Positions 1 to 8,463 of a stretch of DNA of 64,000 nucleotides are shown piece after piece. Origin of the DNA: CAYVWB01 sp964455395 (lineage in GTDB: Bacteria; Desulfobacterota; Desulfovibrionia; Desulfovibrionales; Desulfovibrionaceae); the NCBI GenBank assembly GCA_964455395.1, contig CAYVWB010000002.1, positions 1 through 64,000 of the forward strand. The letters run 5' to 3'. The position numbers and the translations under genes were made by a program. Within the stretch, counting starts at the first letter, position 1, and each line of letters starts with the position of its first letter. The notes under the pieces were generated by a model, which ran no database searches, was not told where the DNA came from, and saw only the letters and a list, made by a program, of their open reading frames with translations.

Positions 1-568
1 TGCCATCGCCGGCCATGCGCACGCTCTCTGCGTACGCGATGGCTGAAAGAGAGATGACAGCGACTTCCGTGGTGCCGCCGCCGATGTCCACCACCATGGT
101 GCCGAGTGGTTCGTGAATGGGCTTGCCAGCGCCGATGGCGGCGGCCATGGGTTCTTCGATGAGACGCACATCGCGGGCGCCGGACTCCGTGGCGGACTCG
201 ATGACAGCGCGTTTTTCCACTTGGGTGATGCCGGTGGGCACGCAGATGACGATGGTCGGCTTGACGAACTTCAAACCCCGGATGACTTTGCGGATGAAGT
301 AGGAAATCATCGCTTTTGTGACGTCGAAGTCCGCGATGACGCCGTCCTTGAGCGGGCGCACCACGCTGACGTTCTCCGCGCAACGGCCCATGATCTCCTT
401 GGCTTCCGACCCCACGGCGATGACGCGGTTGGTGTCTTTCTCGAACGCCACGACAGAGGGTTCGTTGAGCACGATGCCCTTGCGTGGGGTGTAGAGCAAG
501 GTGTTGGCGGTGCCAAGGTCCATGGCCAGGTCTTTGCCGAGAAAGCCGAATAAGCGGTGGAAACCCAT
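1..568 (-). CDS. mreB: Rod shape-determining protein MreB (3' end outside window)
   Basis: Actin-like ATPase that polymerises under the inner membrane and positions the elongasome. The 189 visible residues begin MGFHRLFGFLGKDLAMDLG and carry the phosphate-1 loop (DLGTANTL), an ENVSVVRPLKDGVIADFD segment typical of MreB, and the second phosphate loop (DIGGGTTEVAVISL) just before the window edge. The C-terminal half lies off the window. It is preceded 11 bp upstream by the GAF-domain gene, so the two probably share a transcript. The start is the ATG at 566-568, which gives the usual MreB N-terminus. Confidence 0.97.
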   Translation of the reverse strand, partial: MGFHRLFGFLGKDLAMDLGTANTLLYTPRKGIVLNEPSVVAFEKDTNRVIAVGSEAKEIMGRCAENVSVVRPLKDGVIADFDVTKAMISYFIRKVIRGLKFVKPTIVICVPTGITQVEKRAVIESATESGARDVRLIEEPMAAAIGAGKPIHEPLGTMVVDIGGGTTEVAVISLSAIAYAESVRMAGDG

Positions 569-579
569 GTGCGTAGGCC

Positions 580-1599
580 TCAAGCCGGGGCTGCCCCGGA
601 GAGATGGTTGCTGCGAGCCAGGAGCTCGCGCGTCTTGGCCGAGGACTCCTGCAGTTTGCTCTTGAGGTGGAGATTCTCCAGAAACAGCGCCAGCTGGTCC
701 GCGAGCATGGCCGAGAAGACGCGCAAGTCCTCGTCGATATACCGGGAATGCGGACTGGCGAGACCCAGCACGCCGCGCACGCCGCCGCTGAAGACCAGCG
801 GCAGAAGCAACGTGCTGCGCATGGCGGGGTTTCTGGAGTGCTTGCCGAAGAGCGGGGTGATGGGACCCCCGGAGGTTTCCCCTTCGCCCTGATGGAGCGT
901 CTGGCCGTGTCGGAAGACCCATCCCACAAGGCCCATGTTCAGGTCCAGGGGGCCGTGGGATTTGTCCAGCAACGGGTTGTGCGCGCCCTCGATCACATAG
1001 GCGCCGCCCTCCGGCGTGCGCACGGCGAGGAACGTGTGTTCGAAACCGCACACGTCGCTGGTGAGCGCCAGCAGCCCTGTCAGGAATTCGTTCCAGCTCT
1101 TGATGCGCGTACGCATGGCGTGAACGACTTGCAGCGTGTGGTAGTACTGGTGCTGGCCCTGGCTGGCTTGAGCCAGCTCGAAGCGTTCGTCGATGTCCTG
1201 CAGGAAGTCGGCGAAAAGATGGAGGATCTTCTGATCCTTCTCACTGAAGCAGAAAGTGCGCTTGGAGTCCAGGCAGACAGCGCCTTCGCCGCGCTTGAGG
1301 GGGCAGCCCATGAAGGCTTTCACGGCGGCTTCCTCGTCCAGCTGGTAGTAGCCGAGCTTGCCTTTCTTGCGGTCCACGTTGTTGATGAGCAGGGGCTGGT
1401 TGTTGCGCAGTATCCAGCCCACGAACCCCTTCCCCGGCTGCGCCACGGCGCCGCGCTGGACATGGTCGCCCAAGCTGAAGGAGGCCGTCAGAACGTGCTC
1501 GCCGCTGCGACGATCCTGTTGGAAAAGCACGACGGTATAAGCGTCGAAGACGCTGCAGATGATGCTGAGGAGCCGTTCGAGGTAGCTGTGCTTGTCCAT
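580..1599 (-). CDS. Tandem GAF-domain protein upstream of mreB
   Basis: A 339-residue soluble protein with two GAF-like modules. The first spans about residues 5-140 (VVLFQQDRR, GFVGWILRNNQPLLINNV, FMGCPLKR). The second spans about residues 165-315 (TFLAVRTPEGG, GLVGWVFRHGQTL, STLLLPLVFSGGVRGVLGL). There is no kinase, GGDEF or output domain, so it is either a ligand sensor acting through a partner or a stand-alone regulator. The C-terminal tail is a short helical segment. It ends 11 bp before mreB on the same strand, suggesting co-transcription and possibly a link to cell-shape control; that link is inference only. No ligand can be assigned. Confidence 0.85.
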   Translation of the reverse strand: MDKHSYLERLLSIICSVFDAYTVVLFQQDRRSGEHVLTASFSLGDHVQRGAVAQPGKGFVGWILRNNQPLLINNVDRKKGKLGYYQLDEEAAVKAFMGCPLKRGEGAVCLDSKRTFCFSEKDQKILHLFADFLQDIDERFELAQASQGQHQYYHTLQVVHAMRTRIKSWNEFLTGLLALTSDVCGFEHTFLAVRTPEGGAYVIEGAHNPLLDKSHGPLDLNMGLVGWVFRHGQTLHQGEGETSGGPITPLFGKHSRNPAMRSTLLLPLVFSGGVRGVLGLASPHSRYIDEDLRVFSAMLADQLALFLENLHLKSKLQESSAKTRELLARSNHLSGAAPA

Positions 1600-2129
1600 G
1601 GTGGCGACTACTCCGCAGGCTCGCGCGTCAGGTTTGGCGCATGTCCGGCGCAGACCGCGCTCGGGGGGAAGACTCGGACCGGTTGCGGCGCGTGGACCGA
1701 GGGAGCGAACGATTCGACGAAACCGACGAAATTGGCGAAACCGGCGAAACCGGCGAAACAGGAGCGAGCGGGGGCCGTCGGGAGACCCTTCGGGAGAACA
1801 GGCCCTGCCCTGTTCGCCAGGCGAGGCGTTGCATGGCCGCGGACAGCGACCGAACGCGAGCGCGGGAAGAAGACGTGACAGTGTGGGAAAGATAGCATGC
1901 GCAGCACTCTAGAGTATGTGGTGACGGATTGTCAATACATTGAAATTTTTGGCTTTGTGTTCAATCGTCCCCGAACCGTCGCGCTTGGTCGCATTGCGGC
2001 GTTGTCGTCAAGACGGAAGGCGTTCGTTGTGATATTCGTCATATCTTGAATTTTTCTATACAATTTTTAACACATTTGCCGTCACCAGGGAAGCAAAATC
2101 TTGCTGTTTCCGAAAGAGCGGCGTTGTCC
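1600..2129. other. Intergenic region between divergent genes
   Basis: Divergent spacer between the GAF gene and the gene starting at 2212. The first 300 bases are GC-rich and contain a 9-bp periodic repeat. From about 1905 to 2110 the sequence becomes clearly AT-rich, which fits promoter DNA for one or both flanking genes. Short open frames here translate the repeat into low-complexity peptides, and I do not regard them as genes. Confidence 0.6.
1715..1771. repeat. Short 9-bp tandem repeat (GGCGAAACC-like)
   Basis: About five degenerate copies of a 9-bp unit related to GGCGAAACC lie head to tail. The unit is a multiple of three, so every frame stays open across it. It lies in a spacer, not in a convincing gene, and looks like replication-slippage sequence. 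In-frame expansions of similar length occur in the RarA and alpha-2-macroglobulin genes of this window. Confidence 0.7.
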
Positions 2130-2158
2130 TTGAAGAAAATCCGCGCTCGCACTATACT
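2130..2158 (+). promoter_or_regulatory. Predicted sigma-70 promoter for the 2212 gene
   Basis: TTGAAG at 2130-2135 and TATACT at 2153-2158 are separated by 17 bp. The predicted start of transcription is near 2165, leaving a leader of about 45 bases before the ATG at 2212. Confidence 0.65.
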
Positions 2159-2211
2159 CGTTCTTTCGGACGCGTTGCCCGACGCTGCGCGCCATGCCGC
2201 AAGAGCGAACG

Positions 2212-3963
2212 ATGATTCAATCCTGGAAACAGGCCTTTCAAGAGACACTCCACCCCGACGCAGCAGACGAAGCCCGCCGCGATCTGAGCGCACGGCTGAG
2301 CCTGAAGACGTTGCCTGCGCTCAAACGGCATCTGGATCTCGTCCACGTCAAGCACTGCCTGCTCAAGCCCTATTTCGAAATCCCGGACTACCCATTGGTG
2401 GAAGCCCGCGAGCTGTTGCCATCTTTCGAGTCCGATCCTTATGAATACGAGCAGCTTCCGGGCTTCAGCATGGTGGCCTTCGAGCGTCCCTTGAGCTATT
2501 TCGACGAGATCTTCCAGTTCGACATCCTCCACTCGTTGCTGGACAAAGCCGAGACGGACAAGGGCCTGGCCTGCCCGCTGCAGCGCGCCGTGCAGCAAAA
2601 CAACCTCCAGGCGTTGATGAACCGCCTGCCCAAGCGCAGTCAGGACGCCTTGAACAAACGCTTCGCAGACAAGGATGTCTCCGACCTGGAGCACTACCCG
2701 GGACTGACGGCGTTTCTGCTCCAGCTCGACCGCGGCCACGTCATCGCTCAGGACGCGCGGGGCAACTTCCGTCTCGCCGGCGTCTACGCCTCTTTCCCCT
2801 CGGATCTGGACACGGAGATCAAGCGTTTCGGCATGCGCATCGGCAAATTCACCGTGGGCGACAACACGCGCTATGAGCTGAACCGACTGTTCGTCTATCA
2901 ATTTCTCATGGAACTCTACGGGTTTCCCATCGTCTCGGAGCGTCGCACCTCTGCGTCGCTCTTCGCGCGCAAGTTGCACAAGCTCGGGGAGCGGTTTCTC
3001 ATCCGCGTGCTGGGACAATCGGACCGCACCATAACATCCCTCTATCCGGAGCGCGGCGAAAAACGCTATCCCCGGGTGGAGAAACTCGCCTTGGTGCGTG
3101 TGGAGAAGGAACAGAAGGACGTCATCAAGACACTGAAGGAAGGCGGCTACTTCGTCAGCAACAAGCGTCGGGTCGTCATCCTACGCGTGCGCTACAAACA
3201 GCACAAGTTCAACCCGAACAACGTCCGCCAGGAACGCGCGCTATCCGTGGAGAGCCAGGAGATCCTCCACCCCGTCACCGGGGAGCCCCTCGCCGGGCTC
3301 AACATCATCAAGGACACCACCAACATGTTCCTGCGCCTCAACGACATCGTGCGCGGCGAATACAACGGCGCCATCATCTACAAGCGTCGCGAAGTGGTGG
3401 AGAACACGGACACGGACGAAAAGCGCCTCAAATTCCTCTACGCCTGGCTCAGCAAGCACCAACGGCGCATCATCAGCTATTCCGACGAATTCTACGCCAA
3501 AATCGCCCAAGTGCTGGACAACTACCTGCTCAATCCGGAAAACTACGACGCGTTCCAGAGCGTCCACGAACTCTACCACGAGGTCTGGTCCAAATACAGC
3601 TACATCCAGCAAGCCCGTCGCGTCCGGCATCTGGAGGAAATCCATGACGGCATGGATCGCAAAGGAAAACGCATCTCCCACCTGGACCGCCTCAAGGAAG
3701 CCGCCGAGCTGATGCAAGAGCTCAAGTTCGAAATCGTCAACTACTTCGACGACCTCGTCCACAGCGTCATCGCCATCAGCGAGACCATGATCCACGACCG
3801 CTATCTGGTGAACACCTACCTCAACAAGGACGACGCAGAGCTGACGGACTACGGCCGCGCCGTGCGACGCTACTACGCCGTGCTGGCCGGGCTCATCGAC
3901 GAGTTCAAGGCCATCAGCCGCACCCGCCGCGAGCTTGCCCCCGCCCTGCTCGAGGCCCGTTAG
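2212..3963 (+). CDS. Conserved-looking hypothetical protein, 583 aa
   Basis: I do not recognise this protein. It is soluble, with no signal peptide or membrane segment, and is rich in charged residues. The C-terminal third (from about residue 430) is strongly helical with many Arg, Glu and Asp residues. A segment around residues 260-340 has alternating basic and hydrophobic residues (RVVILRVRYKQHKFNPNN), suggesting a beta-rich or RNA/DNA-contacting domain. No catalytic motif stands out. The ATG at 2212 is chosen because an AAGAG stretch precedes it by 6 bp; an in-frame ATG at 2194 is the alternative and has no ribosome binding site. It has its own promoter and is followed after 49 bp by gcvT, so read-through is possible. 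Confidence 0.75.
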   Translation: MIQSWKQAFQETLHPDAADEARRDLSARLSLKTLPALKRHLDLVHVKHCLLKPYFEIPDYPLVEARELLPSFESDPYEYEQLPGFSMVAFERPLSYFDEIFQFDILHSLLDKAETDKGLACPLQRAVQQNNLQALMNRLPKRSQDALNKRFADKDVSDLEHYPGLTAFLLQLDRGHVIAQDARGNFRLAGVYASFPSDLDTEIKRFGMRIGKFTVGDNTRYELNRLFVYQFLMELYGFPIVSERRTSASLFARKLHKLGERFLIRVLGQSDRTITSLYPERGEKRYPRVEKLALVRVEKEQKDVIKTLKEGGYFVSNKRRVVILRVRYKQHKFNPNNVRQERALSVESQEILHPVTGEPLAGLNIIKDTTNMFLRLNDIVRGEYNGAIIYKRREVVENTDTDEKRLKFLYAWLSKHQRRIISYSDEFYAKIAQVLDNYLLNPENYDAFQSVHELYHEVWSKYSYIQQARRVRHLEEIHDGMDRKGKRISHLDRLKEAAELMQELKFEIVNYFDDLVHSVIAISETMIHDRYLVNTYLNKDDAELTDYGRAVRRYYAVLAGLIDEFKAISRTRRELAPALLEAR

Positions 3964-4012
3964 CCCAAGCCCCGCCGCCTCCACGAAACGCCCACAAGGA
4001 GACGACCCCCGC

Positions 4013-5098
4013 ATGAGCGATCTCAAGCGAACTCCACTGCACCCCTGGCACATGCAAGCCAAAGCCAAACTCGCGCCCTTCGCCGGCTACGAGATGCCCA
4101 TCCAGTACACCTCCATCATCAAGGAACACGAACACGTCCGCCAGCACGCCGGCCTCTTCGATATCTGCCATATGGGGGAATTCCTCATCTCCGGTCAGGC
4201 CGCCAAGGACGCGTTGGCCGCCGCCGTCTCCCACAATCTGGAGACCCTCGCGCCGGGCCGCTGCCGCTACGGTTTCATCCTCAACGACCGCGGCGGCGTC
4301 ATCGACGACTGCATCATCTACTGCATGGATGAGACCCGGTACATGGCGGTGGTGAACGGCTCGCGCGTGGATATCGACTACGCGACACTCGAGCAGCGCC
4401 TGGGCGAGCAAGCCGACCTGGAAGACATCAGCGAAAGCGCGGCCAAGCTGGATCTGCAAGGGCCCCAGGCCTTCGAAGCGCTTGCTGCGGTCTTGCAGAA
4501 AGATTTCAATGATCTGAAATATTTCGCCTTCAAGCTGACGGACTTCCAGGGCGAACCCTTGCTGGTGAGCCGCACCGGCTACACCGGCGAGCTTGGCGTG
4601 GAGCTCTACACCACGCCGGAAAAGGCGCTTCCCCTCTGGGAAGCCCTGGTGGCGGACGAACGCGTGCTGCCCATCGGCCTCGGCGCGCGGGACACCTTGC
4701 GCCTGGAAGCCGGTCTGCCGCTCTATGGACAAGACCTGGACGAGGACCACACCCCGGCTGAAGCCGGCTATGCAGCCATGCTCACATCCCCGGCTGCATA
4801 CGTGGGCAAGGAACATGCCTGGGACGTACGTGAAAAGCTCATCGGCCTGGCCGTGGAAGGCCGCCGTTCGCCGCGGCCTCACGACGCCGTCCTGGACGCC
4901 GCCGGCGAACCTGTTGGCGAAGTCGCCAGCGGTTCCTACTGCCCCAGCGTGGGCCACGCCATCGCCCTGGCTTATGTCCGCAAGGACAACGCGGAAGCCG
5001 AGACCTTCACCGTCCGGGGCGCCCGGGCAGAGCTCCCGGCCACCCGCGTGGAGCCGCCCTTCTACACCCAAGGCACGGCGCGCGCCAAGCTGGCCTGA
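4013..5098 (+). CDS. gcvT: Glycine cleavage system T protein (aminomethyltransferase)
   Basis: GcvT transfers the methylene group from the aminomethyl-lipoyl arm of the H protein to tetrahydrofolate and releases ammonia. The 361 residues have the family start (LHPWHMQAKAKLAPFAGYEMP), the folate-binding region containing DICHMGEF, and the conserved SRTGYTGELGVELY and GLGARDTLRLEAGLPLYG segments. Length is normal for the family. The start at 4013 follows AAGGAG with good spacing; an upstream in-frame ATG at 3935 would overlap the preceding gene and is unlikely. The H and P proteins are not in this window, so the gene is separated from the rest of its complex here. rsmE follows 51 bp downstream. 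Confidence 0.95.
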   Translation: MSDLKRTPLHPWHMQAKAKLAPFAGYEMPIQYTSIIKEHEHVRQHAGLFDICHMGEFLISGQAAKDALAAAVSHNLETLAPGRCRYGFILNDRGGVIDDCIIYCMDETRYMAVVNGSRVDIDYATLEQRLGEQADLEDISESAAKLDLQGPQAFEALAAVLQKDFNDLKYFAFKLTDFQGEPLLVSRTGYTGELGVELYTTPEKALPLWEALVADERVLPIGLGARDTLRLEAGLPLYGQDLDEDHTPAEAGYAAMLTSPAAYVGKEHAWDVREKLIGLAVEGRRSPRPHDAVLDAAGEPVGEVASGSYCPSVGHAIALAYVRKDNAEAETFTVRGARAELPATRVEPPFYTQGTARAKLA

Positions 5099-5149
5099 CC
5101 CTCCGCCAGCACCGCGAAGTTCGCCCGCATCCATCGGAGCCGCCGCCCC

Positions 5150-5941
5150 ATGCGCTCGTTCTACCTGGAATCCGCCGCCTGGCCCGAGGACCCCGCGGCG
5201 TCCCTCGTGCTTGACGAGGAGGAAGCGCGCCACGCCGTGAAAGTGGTGCGGGTGCGCCGCGGCGAAGTCGTGCGATGCTTCGATGGCCGTGGCCGCGAGG
5301 CTCGCTGCGAAGTCTCGGCCACGGCGAAGAACGCCGTCACCCTGACGCCCCAAGAGGTGCGCGTGGTCCCGCCGCCTGCGCGGCCCGTCACCTTGGCCGT
5401 GGCGTGGACCAAGGCCGCGCGCCGCAGCTGGCTGGTGGAAAAGGCCGTGGAGCTGCAAGCCGCCGCGCTGTGGTTCTGGCAGGCAGGCCGCAGCCAGGGG
5501 GATGTCCCCGTTACGCCCAAAGCGAGCTGGACGGCCCAGGCCGTGGCCGGGGCCAAGCAGTGCGAAGCGGCTTGGCTCCCTGTCATCCGGACCTTTCCCG
5601 GGGGGCTCGCCGAAGTGCTGGATGCGGCCCGCGCCGAGGCCATCCCCAACCGCTATGTCTTATGGGAACGCGAGGGCGCGCCGTTGCTCTCGGCCGGCAT
5701 GCTCGCTGCGCCGGGTGGCGTGCTGCTGGTGGTGGGGCCGGAGGGCGGTTTCAACTCCGCCGAGCAGGCGCGTTTTCTCGGAACTCACCAGGATGACTGG
5801 AATGTTGGGAACGATATGGATGACGCGCGGTCCTGCCGCTGCGTGAGCCTGGGGCGTCGTGTGCTGCGCTGGGAGACGGCCGCGCTCCTCGGCCTGGGCC
5901 TCGCGTTCTGGGCGGGTCAGGGGGAGGATGCTTCGCCATGA
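5150..5941 (+). CDS. rsmE: 16S rRNA (uracil1498-N3)-methyltransferase RsmE
   Basis: SPOUT-class methyltransferase that methylates U1498 of 16S rRNA in the decoding region. The protein (263 aa) has an N-terminal PUA-like domain (DEEEARHAVKVVRVRRGEVV) and a C-terminal knotted SPOUT domain with KAARRSWLVEKAVEL, VVGPEGGFNSAE for SAM binding, and the terminal segment VSLGRRVLRWETA. Residues around 210-225 (HQDDWNVGNDMDD) form a short insertion before the LG-RVLR-ETA motif. The stop codon overlaps the ATG of rarA by four bases, so the two are translationally coupled. Confidence 0.93.
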   Translation: MRSFYLESAAWPEDPAASLVLDEEEARHAVKVVRVRRGEVVRCFDGRGREARCEVSATAKNAVTLTPQEVRVVPPPARPVTLAVAWTKAARRSWLVEKAVELQAAALWFWQAGRSQGDVPVTPKASWTAQAVAGAKQCEAAWLPVIRTFPGGLAEVLDAARAEAIPNRYVLWEREGAPLLSAGMLAAPGGVLLVVGPEGGFNSAEQARFLGTHQDDWNVGNDMDDARSCRCVSLGRRVLRWETAALLGLGLAFWAGQGEDASP

Positions 5942-7467
5942 CCTCGCCACGTCGTCAGCAAGCCCTCAGGCCGGACGCCACACCGGACGCTGGTGGTGCG
6001 GATCATGCCGATGGCCCTGCGTCTCCTCCGGACGAGGCGCTGTCGGCGGAGCGCCACGAGCCCGAACACCGGGGCGAACACCGGGGCGAACACCGGGGCG
6101 ACCCACAGGGCGATGCCCCTCCTCTGGAGCCGCACGAGCCCGACGCCGATGGTGCTGCGACTTCCACCCACGAGACCAGCGCCACCGGCGCAGACGAAGC
6201 GTCCCGAGCCGAGTCGACCTCCGTTCTTCATCCAGTGCATGAAGAATCCCGAAGTGCGCCCCGCCGGCCGTTGGCGGACCGCATTCGACCGCGCTCCCTG
6301 GAGGAATTCGTCGGACAGCCGCATGTGCGTCAACGCCTGAAGGGGTACATGGCGGCGGCGCGGCTGCCCAGCCTGCTTTTGCATGGCCCGCCGGGGTGCG
6401 GAAAGTCCACCCTGGCGCTGGTGTTGGCGGAACACACGGGGGAGCCGTATATCCGCGTCAGCGCGCCGGAAGCGGGTTTGGCGCTGTTGCGCAAACAGCT
6501 CGCCGGCGCTTCCGTGCTGGTGCTGGACGAGTTGCATCGTTTTTCCAAGGCGCAGCAGGATTTCTTTCTCCCCTTGCTCGAAAGCGGAGAAGTGACGCTG
6601 CTTGCCTCCACCACGGAGAATCCGTCATTCAGCGTCACCCGGCAGTTGCTCTCCCGGCTGCACGTGTTGCGGTTGAACCCCCTCGCCGATGAGGAATTGC
6701 TGGACGTGGCGCGTCGTGGGGCCGAGCGCATGGGCGTCCAGTTCGAGGAGGACGCGCTGGCCATGCTGGTGACCGCCGCCTATGGCGACGCCCGCACGCT
6801 GCTGAACCTGGTGGAGCACGCCGCCGCCCTGCCGGAGCATGCGCGCACCCGCGACGGCGTGGCCAGCGCCCTGCCCGACCTGACGCTCCGCCACGACAAG
6901 GCCGGGGACAGCCACTACGACCTCGCTTCGGCGCTCATCAAGTCCATCCGCGGTTCGGATCCGGACGCCGCGCTCTACTACCTGGCGTGTCTGCTGGAGG
7001 GGGGAGAAGATCCGCGCTTCGTGACGCGGCGGCTCATTCTTTCTGCCTCGGAGGACGTGGGGCTGGCCAACCCGAACGCCTTGCCCATGGCTGTGGCGTG
7101 TCAACAAGCGGTGGAGTTCGTGGGCATGCCGGAAGGCTTCATCCCCATGGCGGAGCTCGCAGTCTACTTGGCGGTCTCCCCCAAATCCAACACCAGCTAT
7201 GCGGCGTACGGCCGCGCGCGGCAGCTGATCAAGAAAGAGGGCGTGCTTCCGCCCCCCTTGCATATCCGCAACCCGGCGACGAAGCTCATGAAGCAGTGGG
7301 GATACGGCAAGGGCTACAAGTACCCGCACGACTTCCCGGAAGGCTATGCGTCTCAACAGTACCTGCCGGACCCCATCGCCCACCGCCGCTTCTACAAGCC
7401 TTCCCCCCACGGCGCGGAGCCGCGTCTGCTTGCGTGGTGGCGCGAACGCACGGGCCGCGAGGACTGA
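5938..7467 (+). CDS. rarA: Replication-associated recombination protein A (RarA/MgsA-type AAA+ ATPase)
   Basis: AAA+ clamp-loader-like ATPase that acts at stalled replication forks. The conserved core starts near residue 110 (PLADRIRPRSLEEFVGQ) and has Walker A GPPGCGKST (about residues 148-156), Walker B VLVLDELHRF, sensor 1 STTENPSF and the RarA C-terminal helical region with YLACLLEGGEDPRF and SEDVGLANP. Homologues normally start close to this core. Here about 105 acidic, Pro/Gly/His-rich residues precede it, including a direct EHRG repeat encoded by a 12-bp DNA repeat. The extension may be disordered, or the true start may be internal: a GTG codon near 6235 is in frame. The gene overlaps rsmE by four bases. 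Confidence 0.93.
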   Translation: MTSPRRQQALRPDATPDAGGADHADGPASPPDEALSAERHEPEHRGEHRGEHRGDPQGDAPPLEPHEPDADGAATSTHETSATGADEASRAESTSVLHPVHEESRSAPRRPLADRIRPRSLEEFVGQPHVRQRLKGYMAAARLPSLLLHGPPGCGKSTLALVLAEHTGEPYIRVSAPEAGLALLRKQLAGASVLVLDELHRFSKAQQDFFLPLLESGEVTLLASTTENPSFSVTRQLLSRLHVLRLNPLADEELLDVARRGAERMGVQFEEDALAMLVTAAYGDARTLLNLVEHAAALPEHARTRDGVASALPDLTLRHDKAGDSHYDLASALIKSIRGSDPDAALYYLACLLEGGEDPRFVTRRLILSASEDVGLANPNALPMAVACQQAVEFVGMPEGFIPMAELAVYLAVSPKSNTSYAAYGRARQLIKKEGVLPPPLHIRNPATKLMKQWGYGKGYKYPHDFPEGYASQQYLPDPIAHRRFYKPSPHGAEPRLLAWWRERTGRED

Positions 7468-7497
7468 ACACCCGCCCCGCCGTTCAGGGGAGCCTGT

Positions 7498-8364
7498 TTA
7501 TTGCGTCATCGCTTCCGGATTCAGCTGGTGAAGCATGCCCTTCCAATCGGCGAGGCCGTAGCGGGACATGATGTCCCGGAGCTTTCCCGAAGCGCGCAGC
7601 TCGCGGACGCCTTCATCGAAGATGGCGGCGAGTTCGGCAGAATCCTCCCGCACTTTGGAGAACCCCGCGAAGATGCGTTCGAATTCCTCCGGCTTGTCAA
7701 TGGAGGCGATTTTCAACGCGCCTTCGTTGCCCAGCTGGCGCAGCTCCCAGTCCATGACGTAGGGGTCCGCGTAAATGACATCCACCCGGCCTCCGAGCAG
7801 CTTCTGGACGTTCCGGGTGAAGGCGTTCTCTCCTTTCATGGGTTGCACGAGCTCCGTGCCCTGGTTGTCCCGGACGTAGGCGTCCAGCTCCGGCGTGTAG
7901 GTGTAGTCCGCGATGGTGGCGAGCCGGACGTCGCGGAGGGAGTCCAAGCCGTCATACGTCCACTCGAAATCCTTGCGGACAAACCACGCGCTGCCGGAGA
8001 CGCCGATCTCTTCTTCAGGGAAAACGAAGTTGGGGCGGCGGTCCTCGCCTGCGCCGATGACGGCGTTGAACTCCCCGGCCTTCACTGTTTCCAGCGCGCG
8101 TTTCCACGGCATGAGTCGGTAATCCACTACATATCCGCGGGGTTCGTAGATGGCGCGCATGATTTCCACCATGTAGCCCGGAAGCTCTGCGTTGGGGTCG
8201 CCGTTGTATGGCATCCAGGGATCGGCGCGGACGGTGACGACGCGTTCTGCGTCCACCGAATGCCCGGTCTGAGGGGCGTTGTCATCAGCGCGCGCCTGCG
8301 GGCCGATGGAGACCGTCAAGAGCGCGAGGAAGGCGATGAGCGCGGGAAGGAAGCGGAAGTGCAT
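7498..8364 (-). CDS. Periplasmic amino-acid-type solute-binding protein (SBP family 3)
   Basis: The mature protein has the fold of ABC-transporter family 3 binding proteins (VTVRADPWMPYNG, GYMVEIMRAIYEPRGY, PWKRALETVKAGEFNAVIG). A signal peptide (MHFRFLPALIAFLALLTVS, cleaved near residue 27 after ARA) sends it to the periplasm. The start at 8364 is preceded by AGGAG; an in-frame ATG at 8430 would add 22 residues ahead of the signal peptide and is rejected. No permease or ATPase gene adjoins it, so it may work with a distant transporter or as a stand-alone sensor-type binding protein. The ligand is unknown. It converges on rarA with only 30 bp between the stops. Confidence 0.88.
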   Translation of the reverse strand: MHFRFLPALIAFLALLTVSIGPQARADDNAPQTGHSVDAERVVTVRADPWMPYNGDPNAELPGYMVEIMRAIYEPRGYVVDYRLMPWKRALETVKAGEFNAVIGAGEDRRPNFVFPEEEIGVSGSAWFVRKDFEWTYDGLDSLRDVRLATIADYTYTPELDAYVRDNQGTELVQPMKGENAFTRNVQKLLGGRVDVIYADPYVMDWELRQLGNEGALKIASIDKPEEFERIFAGFSKVREDSAELAAIFDEGVRELRASGKLRDIMSRYGLADWKGMLHQLNPEAMTQ

Positions 8365-8384
8365 GGAAGCTCCTGGGGATGGTG

Positions 8385-8440
8385 AAAATGTCACATTACG
8401 TGACGCCGCCTCGTGACGCGTGACGTTCATGTCACATTTT
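8385..8440. promoter_or_regulatory. Inverted repeat with internal CGTGACG copies upstream of the binding-protein gene
   Basis: Two 12-bp arms, 8385-8396 (AAAATGTCACAT) and 8429-8440 (ATGTCACATTTT), are inverted with one mismatch. Between them CGTGACG occurs three times, twice head to tail. The element sits immediately upstream of the solute-binding protein gene (start 8364) and downstream of pbpC. It is a plausible operator for a dimeric regulator or a hairpin. The regulator is not identified. Confidence 0.45.
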
Positions 8441-8463
8441 AACGAACGACTGTGGCGATGCGT

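Noticed and set aside
1608..1907. Small minus-strand frame rich in FAGFAGF repeats
   Set aside because: It translates the 9-bp spacer repeat, has no ribosome binding site and no conserved feature.
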